Assembly: GCA_029817715.1 (NCBI GenBank)
Contig: JARUPY010000290.1
Span: 4,154,001 to 4,218,000 of the forward strand
Source of the DNA: Melastoma dodecandrum
Lineage: Eukaryota; Streptophyta; Magnoliopsida; Myrtales; Melastomataceae
DNA length: 64,000 nucleotides
Reading direction: 5' to 3'
The position numbers were made by a program, and so were the translations under genes. The notes under the pieces are model-generated. The model did no database searches, was not told the origin of the DNA, and saw nothing but the letters and a program-made list of their open reading frames with translations. The stretch's first letter is position 1; every line of letters starts with the position of its first letter. This document shows positions 34,664 to 47,137 of the stretch, in pieces.

Positions 34664-35664
34664 TGATCACGCTTGTCGAAGGCGGCAAATTAAATACTAT
34701 AGCAAACCTAACTAACTTGTAGATAGGGTAAGTAGAGGTCGATCCCACAGAGAATCAACAGAGAAAGAAATTCCTAGCGGTCGCACGTTTAACAATATTG
34801 AGGTCAAGTCAAACAAGATGAATGATAATAAAAGAGAGAAATAAAATGAAAATAAACGGTAGTTCAATCAAATATTAAAAGCCTAGGACTATCAATTTCC
34901 CCTAACGAATTATCTAACTCGTTCATTCCTTTCTCCAGTTATCAAATTCTCAAGTTACTAACCTAGGGTTCGATTATCTCCTTACGCCTCTTCCGAAAGC
35001 TCTAAGGACGTATTCCCTGTATCGAGCTAATCACTCTATTCCTAGGCAATTAACTAGTGGGAACCCATTATGCAACAACCCTAAATGGCTACCTAAGGCG
35101 ATTCGGTATATTCCTATCCCTTTCGCTAATTAGCTCCGTTTTCCAACGAGACGCTAACTTAGGCTATTCAATCCACGGCTTAACCTAAACAATCTTTCCA
35201 AGCCCGAATAGGTCTCCAGTTCAAATTAATTGGTGATCAGGCAATTAACCGCATTAAGATCAAGATTTGAATAAGTAACAACACGAATTTGAATAACACG
35301 GAGAAAAGGAATTCACTCGTTAAATAAAATCGCTAAGTTCCATTGAAGTCCTAGAAAAAGAAATTAGTTCATAACGTAAAAGAAGTTCATCCCAAGTTCA
35401 AGAGAAAACAATAACGACATAGAAATCAACGGGAAAGAAGGAGAAGAGAGAAACACCCTCCCGATCTTCCGATCCGAGAAGTAATAGCCTCGTCCCGATC
35501 TCCGCTTCAACCCTAGCCGTCACCTCTTCTCCGCTCTTGAGTCGAACGTCCCATGTCCTCCTCTTCCCCTCAGAATAAATCCCCCTAAAGTTCTCTAAAA
35601 CAGAATATCTCGTTTCCCTTCTAGAAAGATTTCCTAATATTCTCCAAATCTAGATAATATCTCT
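34664..35664 (-). repeat. Truncated 3' LTR of the Athila-type element
   Basis: 1001 bases nearly identical to 38813-39813. It lacks the first part of the LTR because of the deletion that also removed most of pol. Confidence 0.88.
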
Positions 35665-36958
35665 GATCCTTTCTTGTGGCTTTATTCAACTTCCTATAAT
35701 CCATGCAAACTCGCCAACCAGTCACCGTACGCGTGGGAATGAGTTCATTCTTTTCGTTGGAGACAACGGTCATCCCACCTTTCTTAGGTACACACTGCAC
35801 AGGACTCACCCAAGAACTGTCAGAAATCGGATATGTTATACTTGCATCAAGCCATTTGATGATTTCCTTCTTGACTACTTCCTTGATGTTCGGGTTGAGT
35901 CGTCGTTGATTCTCCACCGAAACCTTATGATTTTCTTCTAGCAAAATCTTGTGCATGCAAATTGATGGACTGATACCTCGAATATCAGCAATTGTCCACC
36001 CTAATGCTCGTTTATATTCCCTCAAGACTCGAAGTAATTTTTCTTCCTGTGTCATTGTTAGTGCCGACGAAATAATAATGGGTAGAGTTTCATTACTTCC
36101 AAGATATGCATACCTCAGGTGTTTAGGTAATGGTTTTAACTCCAATTGGGGTGGTTCTTCAATCGATGGTTTCATCGGGTTATGCGGCCTCTCTAAAGCT
36201 TCAAAATGTGCTCTCCTTAACATGTGTGGTGTTGCATATATTGATTTTGTCACTTCTTGTACTTCTTCATTGTCGGATGACATTGAATTCATTGCAATTT
36301 CAAGTGGATCATCATAGGGCATCTCGGTAGCGTACCTATTCAAAACATCAATAAGAAAGCATTCATCAGGTTCACTCGGGCATTTCATCGATTTTAAAAC
36401 ATTAAAGGTTACCTCGTGATCATTAACCCGAATGGTCAATTCACCCTTTTGAACATCAATGAGTGCTCTACCTGTTGCCAAGAATGGCCTCCCTAAGATG
36501 ATGGGGATATTCTTATCTTCCTCAAAATCTAAAACTACGAAGTCCGCTGGAAAGATAAACTTATCCACTTTAACAAGCACATCTTCAACAATACCTCTAG
36601 GATATGTTATTGATCTATCAGCTAATTGCAATGTCACAGACGTAGGTTTCACTTCCCCCAAACCTAACTCATGGTATACAGATAAAGGCATAAGATTGAT
36701 ACTCGCACCAAGATCACACAGAGCCTTACCATGAAATTTTGAGCCGATAGTACAAGAGATAGTGAAACTACCTGGATCTTGTAGTTTAGGAGGAAGTTTT
36801 CGTTGCAATATGGCACTGCATTCTTCCGTTAGTGCAACGGTTTCAAACTCACCTAACCTCCTTTTTTTCGATAGAATGTCCTTCATGAACTTGACGTAAC
36901 TCGGCATCTGCTCAAGAGCTTCTGCAAAAGGAATGTTAATATGGAGTTTCTTAAACAC
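35665..36958 (-). pseudogene. Athila pol fragment: protease and start of reverse transcriptase
   Basis: The open frame runs 36958-35621, but its last 15 codons or so come from the LTR across the deletion junction. An aspartic protease signature is visible (LCDLGASINLMPLSVY), then a segment with IPIILGRPFLATGRALIDV, and the start of the reverse transcriptase (SSWVSPVQCVPKKGG, VCMDYRKLNKATRKD). The catalytic YVDD box is absent because the sequence stops short of it. It is in the same frame as gag. Confidence 0.88.
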
Positions 36959-37024
36959 GTCGAGAAACTTACGGAATTGGGCTTCATCATGCTTCTTAGC
37001 TCTTTGAGGGAATGGAAGTGGTGG

Positions 37025-38698
37025 TCATTCTATCTTCCCCATGTTGGGTATTATCCAAGTGGGACGATGTGGTTGTTCAGTTGGGGGAAGGACACGTCCT
37101 TCAGATGGCAGGGTCGCGTCCTTCTGTGCTGCTTCTTCCACAGAATGTCCAGAGACGCGTCCTTCAGATCCGGAGGACACATCCTTCTCGGTTCTGTGAA
37201 AATTCTCAAATTCCTGATCTCGTCCTTTGTTCAGCCTGGATGTGTTCGTCTCCTCATTGATTGGCTCTCGTGGAAGATCACTAATCTCACTTGACTTTTT
37301 ATTGTCACTCGACCGAATCTTTGGTGGTACATCTTCAAGTGCCCGGCCGTTTCTCAAAGTTACTGCTTTAACATATTCTCATGAATTGACCTCAGTATCA
37401 CTTGGCAAGCCTCCTTGTTGACGCGAGTTCAAGGCTTGAGCGAGCTGACTGACTTGATTCTCCAAGTTCCTTATTGATGCTGTTTGATTCTTTATTATGG
37501 CATCTTGATTCGCCATGTACTTCATCATCAAATCCTCAAAATTCGTCTTCTTTTCTAGTTCTGGGGCTTTGGGTTACTGAAATCCCGGAGGTTGTGTTGC
37601 TCGATGATCCACCGTTTGTTGTCCTTTCCAAGAGAAGTTAGGATGGTTCCTCCATCCCGAATTATACGTGTTGGAATAGGGATTGTTCCTTTGATTTCCA
37701 ATAAAATTAGCCTCTACCATGCTTGCAGAACATTGATCTGTTATATGTCCACCACCGCAGATATCACATCCTCTAGTTGTACCTTGGATGGACTGTACAT
37801 TCACCGACTCGAATTTCTTAGCCAACGCCGATATCTGTGCTTGAATAGATGTGAGTGCATCGAGTTCATGAACACCCGTAGTCTTTTTACCATTAATCCG
37901 GTCAAATGATTGACTTGGTACACAAGTCCTCCTCATAGTCTCCAGAAGCTCTCTTCCTTCCACATATGATTTTCGTAGGAATGATCCGTTCGACGCTAAG
38001 TTGAGGTCCTTACGCGATGATTCCGTCAACCCATTGTAAAAAGCTTCCAGTTGTCGCCATCCCGGTAAATCATGATATGGGCATTGAATTAATAAATTTT
38101 TGAAGCGCTCCCAAGCCTCCACGAAAGTTTCTGTCTCATGTTGCCTGAAAGTGCTGATTTCATTCCTCATCTGAGATATCTTGGATGGCGGGAAATATTG
38201 ATCTAAGAATGCTTCTTCCATCTGTTCCCAGGTACTAATTGATCCAGCCGGTAACGAGTTCAGCCAACTCCATGCTCTATCCTTCAAGGAGAACGGAAAT
38301 AACTTCAATCGAACTGCATCTTGTGGCACTCCATTTTGCCTGAAACTGTCGCATATGCTTAAGAACTTGCTCAAATGCTCATGTGGATCCTCGATCGGTG
38401 ATCCTCGAAACATCACTGAATTCTGAATCATTTGAATCATCGATGTCTTTATCTCATAGTCCCGAGCTTGAATCGCAGGCGCAACGATACAGAACCGGTT
38501 AATATGAGGTTTTGCTGAAGTGAATTCCACCATCGGCCTGTTATCAATGTCCTGTTGTCTCTCGTTCTGTTGAATTGGAATTAGGTTTCCGTCCATGTTG
38601 CTTTGTCGTTCACTAGCTTTCTCACGAACCCGTCTATGGAAAGTCCTTTCGATTTCAGGACCAAAAGGGAGATTTTCTGTGCTTCGAGTTCGTCGCAT
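37025..38698 (-). pseudogene. Athila gag and gag-pol spacer with in-frame stops
   Basis: The gag frame 38698-37574 (374 codons) has the retrotransposon capsid region (FPFSLKDRAWSWLNSLP, TWEQMEEAFLDQYFPP) and a zinc knuckle CDICGGGHITDQC. Beyond it the same frame continues toward pol but is broken by stops at 37574-37576, 37379-37381 and 37025-37027. The spacer 37060-37200 contains four copies of a GGACGCGTCC-like motif that also occurs in the LTR. Confidence 0.88.
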
Positions 38699-38790
38699 CC
38701 ACCTAAAATTAACAGAAAAGAGTAACGAAAATTAAATAACTTGAACGTCAAATAGATAAACGTAGAAAAGAAAATTTCTCATAATTGATT

Positions 38791-38807
38791 CCCCGGCAGC
38801 GGCGCCA
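38791..38807 (-). other. Primer-binding site of the Athila-type element
   Basis: TGGCGCCGCTGCCGGGG on the minus strand, a few bases inside the 5' LTR, matches the site known from Athila elements and fixes the orientation. Confidence 0.85.
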
Positions 38808-38812
38808 AAATT

Positions 38813-40283
38813 TGATCACGCTTGTCGAAGGCAGCAAATTAAATACTCTAGCAAACCTAACTAACTTGTAGATAGGGTAAGTAGAGGTCGATCCCACAGA
38901 GAATCAACAGAGAAAGAAATTCCTAGCGGTCGCACGTTTAACAATATTGAGGTCAAGTCAAACAAGATGAATGATAATAAAAGAGAGAAATAAAATGCAA
39001 ATAAACGGTAGTTCAATCAAATATTAACAGCCTAGGACTATCAATTTCCCCTAACGAATTATCTAACTCGTTCCTTCCTTTCTCCAGTTATCAAATTCTC
39101 AAGTTGCTAACCTAGGGTTCGATTATCTCCTTACGCCTCTTCCGAAAGCTCTAAGGACGTATTCCCTGTATCGAGCTAATCACTCTATTCCTAGGCAATT
39201 AACTAGTAGGAACCCATCATGCAACAACCCTAAATGGCTACCTAAGGCGATTCGGTATATTCCTATCCCTTTCGCTAATTAGCTCCGTTTTCCAACGAGA
39301 CGCTAACTTGGGCTATTCAATCCACGGCTTAACCTAAACAACTTTTCCAAGCCCGAATAGGTCTCCAGTTCAAATTAATTGGTGATCAGGCGATTAACCA
39401 CATTAAGATCAAGATTTGAATAAGTAACAACACGAATTTGAATAACACGGAGAAAAGGAATTCACTCGTTAAATAAAATCGCTAAGTTCCATTGAAGTCC
39501 TAGAAAAAGAAATTAGTTCATAACGTAAAAGAAGTTCATCCCAAGTTCAAGAGAAAACAATAACGACATAGAAATCAACGGGAAAGAAGGAGAAGAGAGA
39601 AACACCCTCCCGATCTTCCGATCCGAGAAGTAATAGCCTCGTCCCGATCTCCGCTTCAACCCTAGCCGTCACCTCTTCTCCGCTCCTGAGTCGAACGTCC
39701 CATGTCCTCCTCTTCCCCTCAGAATAAATCCCCCTAAAGTTCTCTAAAACATAATATCTCGTTTCCCTTCTAGAAAGATTTCCTAATATTCTCCAAATCT
39801 AGATAATATCTCTAGGGAGAATAAAATAAAATAAATTAAACTACCAAATAAATGCCTAGTTGATCCACTACGTCTTCATAATGTAGTATCCGGAAGATTT
39901 GAAGACTCCTTGAGCGATTTGGAAATAGGTTCGTCGGGTGGTCACTTGAATCCACAGAACCTCCAAGGACGCGTCCCTGAGAACTGAAGGACGCGTCCTT
40001 CTGCTCTCTGGACAATTCCTGCTCATATGCACTTCACTTCGTTCCAGCTTCAAAATTTCCTTCATTTTCCTACATTAAAACATGACAAACCAAGAGGCAT
40101 CAACCAAATAAAAGATCCAACTCAAAATAGATTCAAAAACTACGAAAATAACAAAGATCGACTTAAATTAAAACTAAACTAAAAAGTACTCAAATCATAC
40201 CAAATTCCTATCAATATTCGTACGACTAACCACATAAAGCATCATTAGAGATACGAAATAACCATACTTTCATAGAGTTATCA
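38813..40283 (-). repeat. Complete 5' LTR of the Athila-type element
   Basis: 1471 bases, TG...CA on the minus strand. It includes two GGACGCGTCC-like palindromes near 39967-39976 and 39989-39998. Confidence 0.88.
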
Positions 40284-40288
40284 CCTCC

Positions 40289-41087
40289 TAGAAGGTGTTC
40301 CGTACAAAATAAATTTTAGTTGAAGAAATATTTCGTTAAATATAATAAATTATTTTAAAATCCAATAAATAATGTCCTGATATTGATATTTGAAACTATG
40401 AATTTGCTCCTTAAAAAAATCAAAGTTGATGAAGCTTTAACTGGGGTTTCATAAACCCATTTCCCTTAAAAGGAGCAAAACTGAATAATCTAATTCCAAT
40501 TTTAACTCACTATTTATCGAATTTTGAAAAATATTCATCTTATTTTATAAAATACTTTCACAAACGAGATTATTATTTAACGCAAACACATAGTCAAAAT
40601 CATTATTTTAAAACAATGACATACCACCCAACTCCTTGCTCTCTTCTTCTTCCTCTTATTTTTTTTTAAATAAAATTTTGACGAATGGTCGACCGAAGAA
40701 TTGATTAAATCAAATTTCATTAGAAAGCTCGGTTTAAACAACATTTTCGCCGTTTATTGAATTTTATTTTGAACGAAGATTTGGTTCCAAAAACCAACTG
40801 CCACATTATGATTCGTTAAGAGAGTTTGTATTTTAAAGTGGGAGTAAACCTTCTTTTCATCAGATAAATCTTTTCATTTTGATGGCTCTTCAATCAATGA
40901 ATTGGGGAAGTATTTGTTGTATAAACCGAGTGATATCGAATTGGGAAGCAAGGACGAGGGTTGGAATTATTATTGTTAAACTAATCGTCTGAACCGCCTC
41001 TTTCTTCTATAAATAACGAACACTCCCTCCACTCACATCCACCACCACCACCACCTTTTCCTCCTTTCCCCTTAACCAAAATAAAAT
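40289..41087 (+). promoter_or_regulatory. Promoter and leader of the first cyclase gene
   Basis: TATAAATA at 41008-41015 lies 80 bases before the start codon. Upstream sequence from about 40430 resembles the region before the second cyclase copy (from about 62110), for example the GGTTTCATAAACCC-like phrase at 40446 and GATTTTATTTTGAA near 40760, so the duplication included the promoter. The leader is a run of CCA/CCT-rich sequence just before the ATG in both copies. Confidence 0.7.
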
Positions 41088-44000
41088 ATGTGGAGGCTCA
41101 AGATCGCCGATCGCGGCAACGACCCTTACCTCTACTCCACCAACAACTGTCTCGGTCGCCAGACCTGGGAGTTCGACCCCCTCGCCGGCTCTCCCGAGGA
41201 GCTCGCCGAGGTCGAACGCGCCCGGCGCCACTTCTACGACAACCGTCACCGCGTCAAGCCCAACTCCGACCTCCTCTGGCGCATGCAGTTCCTCAGGGAT
41301 AACAACTTCCGCCAGACACTGGATGTGGTACGCATCGATGACGGGGAGGACATCACCTACGACAAGGCCTCCACATCCCTCAAGAGGGCTGTCCGCTTCT
41401 TCTCTGCCCTCCAGGCCCCCGACGGACACTGGCCCGCGGAGATTGCTGGCCCCCTCTTCTTCCTCCCTCCCCTCGTCATGTGCCTCTACATTACCGGCCA
41501 CCTCAACTCCGTTTTCCCAGCCCAACACCGCAAGGAGATCCTCCGTTACATCTACTGCCACCAGAACGAGGACGGCGGATGGGGCCTTCACATCGAGGGT
41601 CACAGCATCATGTTCTGCACAGTCCTTAGCTACATCTGTATGCGTATCCTCGGGGAGGGCCCCGAAGGTGGCCAGGACAACTCCTGCGCCAGGGCCCGCA
41701 AGTGGATCCTCGACCATGGCGGGGTCACTTACATCCCTTCCTGGGGGAAGACCTGGCTTTCGGTTAAACCTCTCTCTCTCTTATCCTAAACACGTCACCT
41801 TTGTCTCCATGGGAACGTACACTAAATCTCACTTTCCCTGCTCGGCCGTTTTTGGCTTCCTCGGACAGGTCCTTGGCGTTTTCGACTGGTCCGGAAGCAA
41901 CCCAATGCCCCCTGAGTTCTGGATCCTCCCTTCTTTCCTTCCCATGCACCCCGGTACGTCGGTTTCTTCCCTCCACGCATCGGCTTCGCGCCCATCCTTT
42001 CCGTTTCCAGCCTTCACGACATTGTTCCCTTTGACTTTGTGATGCAGCTAAGATGTGGTGCTACTGTCGCCTGGTGTACATGCCAATGTCCTACTTGTAC
42101 GGGAAAAGGTTCGTGGGCCCGATAACGCCCCTTGTTCGGCAGTTGAGAGATGAACTGCACACACAGCCTTATGACACCATCAGCTGGAAGAGGGTCCGAC
42201 ACCGTTGCGCCAAGGTCAGTGCCGAAAAAGGGTCCAAACGTGATGTGCTTGAAAAGTCGCATGTTCGTTTTCTCCCGTCCTGCATGCATTTCTTACGAGG
42301 CGGATTCTTCGGAATTCTGGTTGCAGGAGGATTTGTACTATCCCCATCCCCTCGTACAAGATCTGCTCTGGGATGGTCTCTATATCTTTATGGAACCTTT
42401 CCTCAGTCGCTGGCCCTTCAACAAGCTCAGGGAAAAGGCCCTCCAAGTGACGATGAATCATATCCATTACGAGGATGAGAACAGCCGATACATAACAATT
42501 GGATGCGTGGAAAAGGTGACAGTCCCTTTCTTTGGATTATCATGGAGCTCGATCAGTTTTTCCCAACAAATTCTGCCTCGTCTGACAAAGTTCCTTGTGT
42601 TATTCTCTCCACAGGTCCTGTGCATGCTCGCTTGCTGGGTTGAAGATCCACATGGAGATTATTTCAAGAAGCACCTGGCCAGAATCCCAGATTATATCTG
42701 GGTTGCTGAAGATGGAATGACGATGCAGGTCAGTCCAGTGTGCTTCGATATTATAGGTCCTTCCGGAAGCCACTGTGGCTTTTGGTCGCTTAAGAGGCTT
42801 TCTCTCCGATGTGCAGGGTTTTGGTAGCCAACAATGGGATACAGGCTTTGCTGTTCAAGCCTTGCTTGCCAGCAATTTGGCCGACGAAATAGGACCGGTA
42901 CTGGCAAGAGGACATGACTTCATTAAAAAATCTCAGGTACTTTGTGTTTGCCTGTTCCTTGGGGTTCGATGGGATCCATTCGATGAGTGGGACCAACTCA
43001 CACTTAACTCTTGTGAATGAACAGGTCAAGGACAATCCATCTGGTGATTTCCGAAGCATGTACAGACACATCTCCAAGGGGTCTTGGACTCTTTCCGATC
43101 AAGATCATGGCTGGCAAGTGTCGGACTGCACGGCAGAGGGATTGAAGGTAAAAGGGTTGCCCTAGGACTTCGGTACTTGTTCATAGCTAGTTCGGTGAAT
43201 AAAAGTGAGGACTGGAGTACTGGCTCCTTGTTCCCATCCATCTGTGCAGTGCTGTCTGCTCCTCTCTCTGATGCCACCGGAGATTGTCGGCGAGCACATG
43301 GAACCCGAGCGTTTGTACGACTCTGTCAACGTAATCCTTTCTCTACAGGTGAGGCTGGCCATCCTATTGCACTGTTTCAGATCGTGCTTTTAACTCATCT
43401 TCAACTCACGCATCTGTGACCTCCACGGGTATCTGTTTTATGACTAACCATACCTTGCGCAGAGCGAAACTGGAGGCTTGGCAGCATGGGAACCGGCCAG
43501 GGCTGAGAAGTGGTTGGAAGTAAAAACTTTTCGAAATCACTTATTTATTGCAAAACATGAAATCCGGGTTACTGAGACCCTCTTGTAACAAAACATGCAG
43601 GTCCTCAATCCGGCAGAGTTCCTTGCGGACATCGTGGTAGAACATGAGTACGTCGAATGCACAGCAGCTGCTATCCAAGCTTTTGTTCAATTCAAGGACT
43701 TGCATCCTGGTCACAGGCGGAAAGATATTGATGACTTCATTGTGAAAGCTGTGGGGTATATAGAAAGCATACAGATGCCTGATGGTTCATGGTGAGTTTC
43801 TATTACCTGATTCCTTGGTTAGCATTAGTTGCAGTACGGGATGGCGGGATCATGACCATTTAACATATCTTGTAGGTATGGCAACTGGGGGGTGTGTTTC
43901 ACATACGGCACGTGGTTTGCACTGGGTGGCCTAGCAGCTGCGGGAAAGACGTACAACAATTGTCCAGCCATGCGCAAAGGCGTCTCTTTCCTGCTAAAAT

Positions 44001-44628
44001 CACAGTTGGATGACGGTGGATGGGGAGAAAGCTACCGTTCTTGCCCCAACAAGGTGAGTGTCTCAGAAGTGGGAACTAGTGCATGGTCAAGCAATACGCC
44101 TTCAGGCTCTCCTGTTGCAATCCAATTTTGAAGTAGTCCGTCTTACCCTCCGAATTGGGATGTGTTAACCGGGTGCAGGTGTACATACCACTCGAAGGAA
44201 ACAAATCGAATCTCGTGCATACAGCGTGGGCTTTGATGGGTCTGATTCACGCAGGCCAGGTACTTCCTATGCTTATAGAATTCTATTGCGGAACACAGAA
44301 AGTGATCCGGGTTTGATCACTTAATAAAAACAAAACCAGGCGGAGAGGGATCCCATGCCCCTTCACCGAGCCGCGAGGCTGCTCATCAATTCACAGATGG
44401 AGAGCGGGGATTACCCCCAACAGGTTGGTCTACATTATAAACATACGTTGGTTTCACTCAGATTTATGATTGGGGTTGGATTTCAGTTTAATAATAAGTT
44501 GGGGTTGCAATCCGCAGGAGATCACGGGAGCATGGATGAAGAACTGTATGCTGCATTATGCAGAGTACAGGAACATATTCCCATTGTGGGCACTTGCTGA
44601 GTACTGTAGGCGTGTCCCTCTCCCCTGA
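41088..44628 (+). CDS. bAS: Oxidosqualene cyclase, beta-amyrin synthase-like
   Basis: Cyclises 2,3-oxidosqualene to a triterpene at the endoplasmic reticulum membrane. Fourteen exons join in phase: 41088-41762, 41869-41953, 42048-42214, 42327-42515, 42615-42728, 42817-42936, 43025-43147, 43250-43348, 43463-43519, 43601-43791, 43876-44053, 44179-44259, 44340-44423, 44518-44628; the product is 757 aa, the family length. The acid-catalyst motif DCTAE is at 484-488. MWCYCR at 256-261 is the pattern of beta-amyrin synthases (lupeol synthases carry MLCYCR). QW repeats are present, such as GWGLHIEG and DGGWGESY, and the C-terminus RVPLP is typical. Ile174 stands where the second copy and my consensus have Thr (EGHSTMF). 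The frame is intact. The exact product cannot be decided from sequence. Confidence 0.95.
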
Positions 44629-44919
44629 AGATACTACTGCTACCCATCCATCTCACTGTTAGATTTCGGGCGTTTGGAATCAGTAAAAATAAAATTTTAA
44701 GTCTTGAATAATGAGATCGCCCCGATGCATATATAATATTTACGATAAATAATTATAAATAAACTTATCGAAAAACGTACTTATGCTACTCCGATGAAGC
44801 AAACGTAAATTCCAGATGAACCAAACCGAGAATCCTACGTGTGATTCTTCCAGAGGTATCTATGATTAGGCGGGTGATATAACTTCTTAGATCGAGCAAT
44901 AACTTTATAAAACAAAAAT
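44629..44919. other. 3' flank of the first cyclase gene
   Basis: Presumed 3' untranslated region and spacer up to the MULE inverted repeat. Nothing else seen. Confidence 0.5.
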
Positions 44920-45108
44920 GCCAAATTATCATAATTATCCTAACGTTTGTCAGTTTTTTCCGATTTAGCCCAAACTTTCAAAAATATTACTATATATCTT
45001 AATGTTACTCCGTCAAATCAATTTTGTCCTTCGTTAGCCGTCCCCGCTAACGGAGGCCTATGTGGCACTGACGTGTCTTTTAACCGTCACCACCACTGTT
45101 AGGATCCA
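44920..45108 (+). repeat. Left terminal inverted repeat of the MULE derivative
   Basis: Matches the reverse complement of 47138-47329 over about 190 bases. Confidence 0.85.
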
Positions 45109-45537
45109 CATTTCCCAAATTAAAGGGCGTTCAGCCCTAATCAGACCCTCCCCAAATCAGCCCTAATCAGACCCTCCCTGACCACCATTCCCACCGTGAC
45201 CCCAACTCCAGCCAATTCCGACCACGATTCCCACCGCGACCACGATTCCCACCGCAACCCCGACCCCAGCCAGATCTGACCACCATTCCCATCGCAACCC
45301 CAATCTCTTTCCTCCACCCAGCCCCGACGCCTTACATCCCGCCTCAGTCCCATCCGCCTAATTCCACCCTCTGTCCCGACCCCGTAGGTGTACCCCAGCC
45401 TCGACACCAAACTTCAGACATCCTAACTCCATCCCCATTTCTGTCTGGACAGGTGAGATTTTTTTTTTGTGAAAGTTGTTGTTTGTTTTTCAAAATTAGC
45501 GTGGTAGTATGGTAGGTTGATCGACTTATATTCAGAA

Positions 45538-46730
45538 ATGGAAGACGAACTTGGCAATCTTGTTGTCCACATTGGGGAAAAAAATTCACTTTACGGGCAC
45601 AGTTTCGTATGTTGGTGGTAAGACCGTTAGGTGTGATAACGTCGATGTTGATAAGCTAGGCTATTTCACAATCAAAAGCTTAGCTAGACAGTGTGGCTAT
45701 GAGCCTAATAGGATGTGGTTCGTGAAACCTGGGAAGAGTTTAGCTAAAGGTTTGATTGAGATATTAAATGATGCACAAGTGAGTGAGATGATTAGTTTGT
45801 TGTTAGAGGCTAAGTGCGTTGACATTTATATTGATGGAGATGAAATATTTTATCGTGATCCTGAATGTGGTGAGGATGACAGGGGTGGGAAGGGGATGAT
45901 GAATCTGTTGACTATGTTAGTCAGGATGAAGTTAATGAAGTAAACATATATAATGTTGATGTTATCGAATCTGATTATGTTTATTCAGAGGCAGAACTTG
46001 TTGTAGAAGCTGAAATTGATGAAGATAACATCATTTCTATACATGGGAGTGTGAAAAAAATGTATGACCCTGACTGTGATCATAATGACTTGAAATTTGA
46101 GATTGAGTTGAAATTTGATTCCCTTGAACAGTTTAAAGAAGCTATTCAGGATTATGAGATTTTAAATGGAGTGAATTTGCGTTGGGCTAGGCATGATAAT
46201 AGAAGAATGGAAGCAGTATATGAGGAAGGATGTCCTTGGCGAGTGTATGCTAGTTTCTTACAACGTGATCTCACGGTTGCTGTTGAGGCATGCAATTTAG
46301 CGCATAAATGTACTCGTGCTTTGAAAAATAGACAGGCAACCGTTAAATGGCTGGCTCGTGAGTTCATTAGAATGAACAGACCCCTTGATACAATGAAAGC
46401 GAGGGATGTGATTGTTGATTTGATGGAGAAATATTCTATTAATGTGAACAAGCTGTAAGTCTACAGGGCAAAATGGCATGTCCACAAGATTGTTAAAGGG
46501 ACCATTGAAGAGCACTATAAAAAGATTAGATCTTATGCAGCTTATCTTGGAAAGAAATGTCCCGATAGTACATTCAAGCTAGAGCTAGAAGTAACTCCTG
46601 GTTTAGGGCTTTTCAACACTTTCAAGAGGTTTTACGTTGGATTTAATGTCCCAATACCTGCATATACACCAACAAACAACAATGAACTAACGGTAATGAA
46701 CTCACAACAATGAACTAACAACATGTATGA
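45538..46730 (+). pseudogene. MULE transposase N-terminal fragment, frameshifted
   Basis: The start MEDELGNLVVHIG matches MULE N-termini but shifts frame in an A-run (45578-45584). A frame to 45943 carries YVGGKTVRCDNVDVDKLGYF. Another frame begins upstream of 46051, implying a second shift near 45900. It carries the MuDR DNA-binding region (LRWARHDNRRMEAVYEEGCP, HKCTRALKNRQATVKWLA), with a stop at 46456-46458. The same frame then reads VYRAKWHVHKIVKGTIEEHY, a familiar MULE segment, and fades into repeats before any catalytic domain. Confidence 0.85.
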
Positions 46731-47137
46731 ACATTATCAACAACTAACACCAATAAACTAACAATCAACTAACAACAATTGACAAACAACTAATAGCAAT
46801 GAAGACGATAACTTCAATCTAGAAATGTTCTTTCACAATCCTAAAAACAACAACCTGGAAATAACCCAAAACAAACAATCCGTGGGAATGCAGATCGAGG
46901 TGGAATGGGGTTGACCTTCTCTCCAACCTGTGGGTGTGGGTGTTGGTGGTCGTGGGACGGTGTGCAATGGACCCGAATGCAGATGAAGAGGCTAATGGTG
47001 GGAATGATGGAGGTCCGAGAGATAGATGATGAAGTTGCTGGGGATGACGAAGGTCGGAGGTAATGGGTAGGTCGGGGATGCAGGGGTCGTGGGCAAACGA
47101 TTAGGGCAAAGTTCGATTTGGGAAAAAAAAAAGCAAT

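Larger units (their letters stand above)
34664..40283 (-). mobile_element. Athila-type Ty3/gypsy retrotransposon, internally deleted
   Basis: The element reads on the minus strand and is flanked by a perfect CCTCC duplication (34659-34663 and 40284-40288). Its 5' LTR (38813-40283) is full length and, on the minus strand, runs from TGATAACTC to GTGATCA. It is followed by the primer site TGGCGCCGCTGCCGGGG, typical of Athila. gag and the first part of pol follow. Pol then joins directly, at 35664/35665, to an LTR piece (34664-35664) equal to the last 1001 bases of the 5' LTR. The rest of reverse transcriptase, RNase H, integrase and the first ~470 bases of the 3' LTR are missing. The gag-pol frame also carries stops, so the element is dead. 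Confidence 0.9.

Noticed and set aside
41007..41717. 236-codon minus-strand frame opposite cyclase exon 1 (also 62895-63539)
   Set aside because: Shadow frame; its presence in both copies merely reflects conservation of the sense exon.
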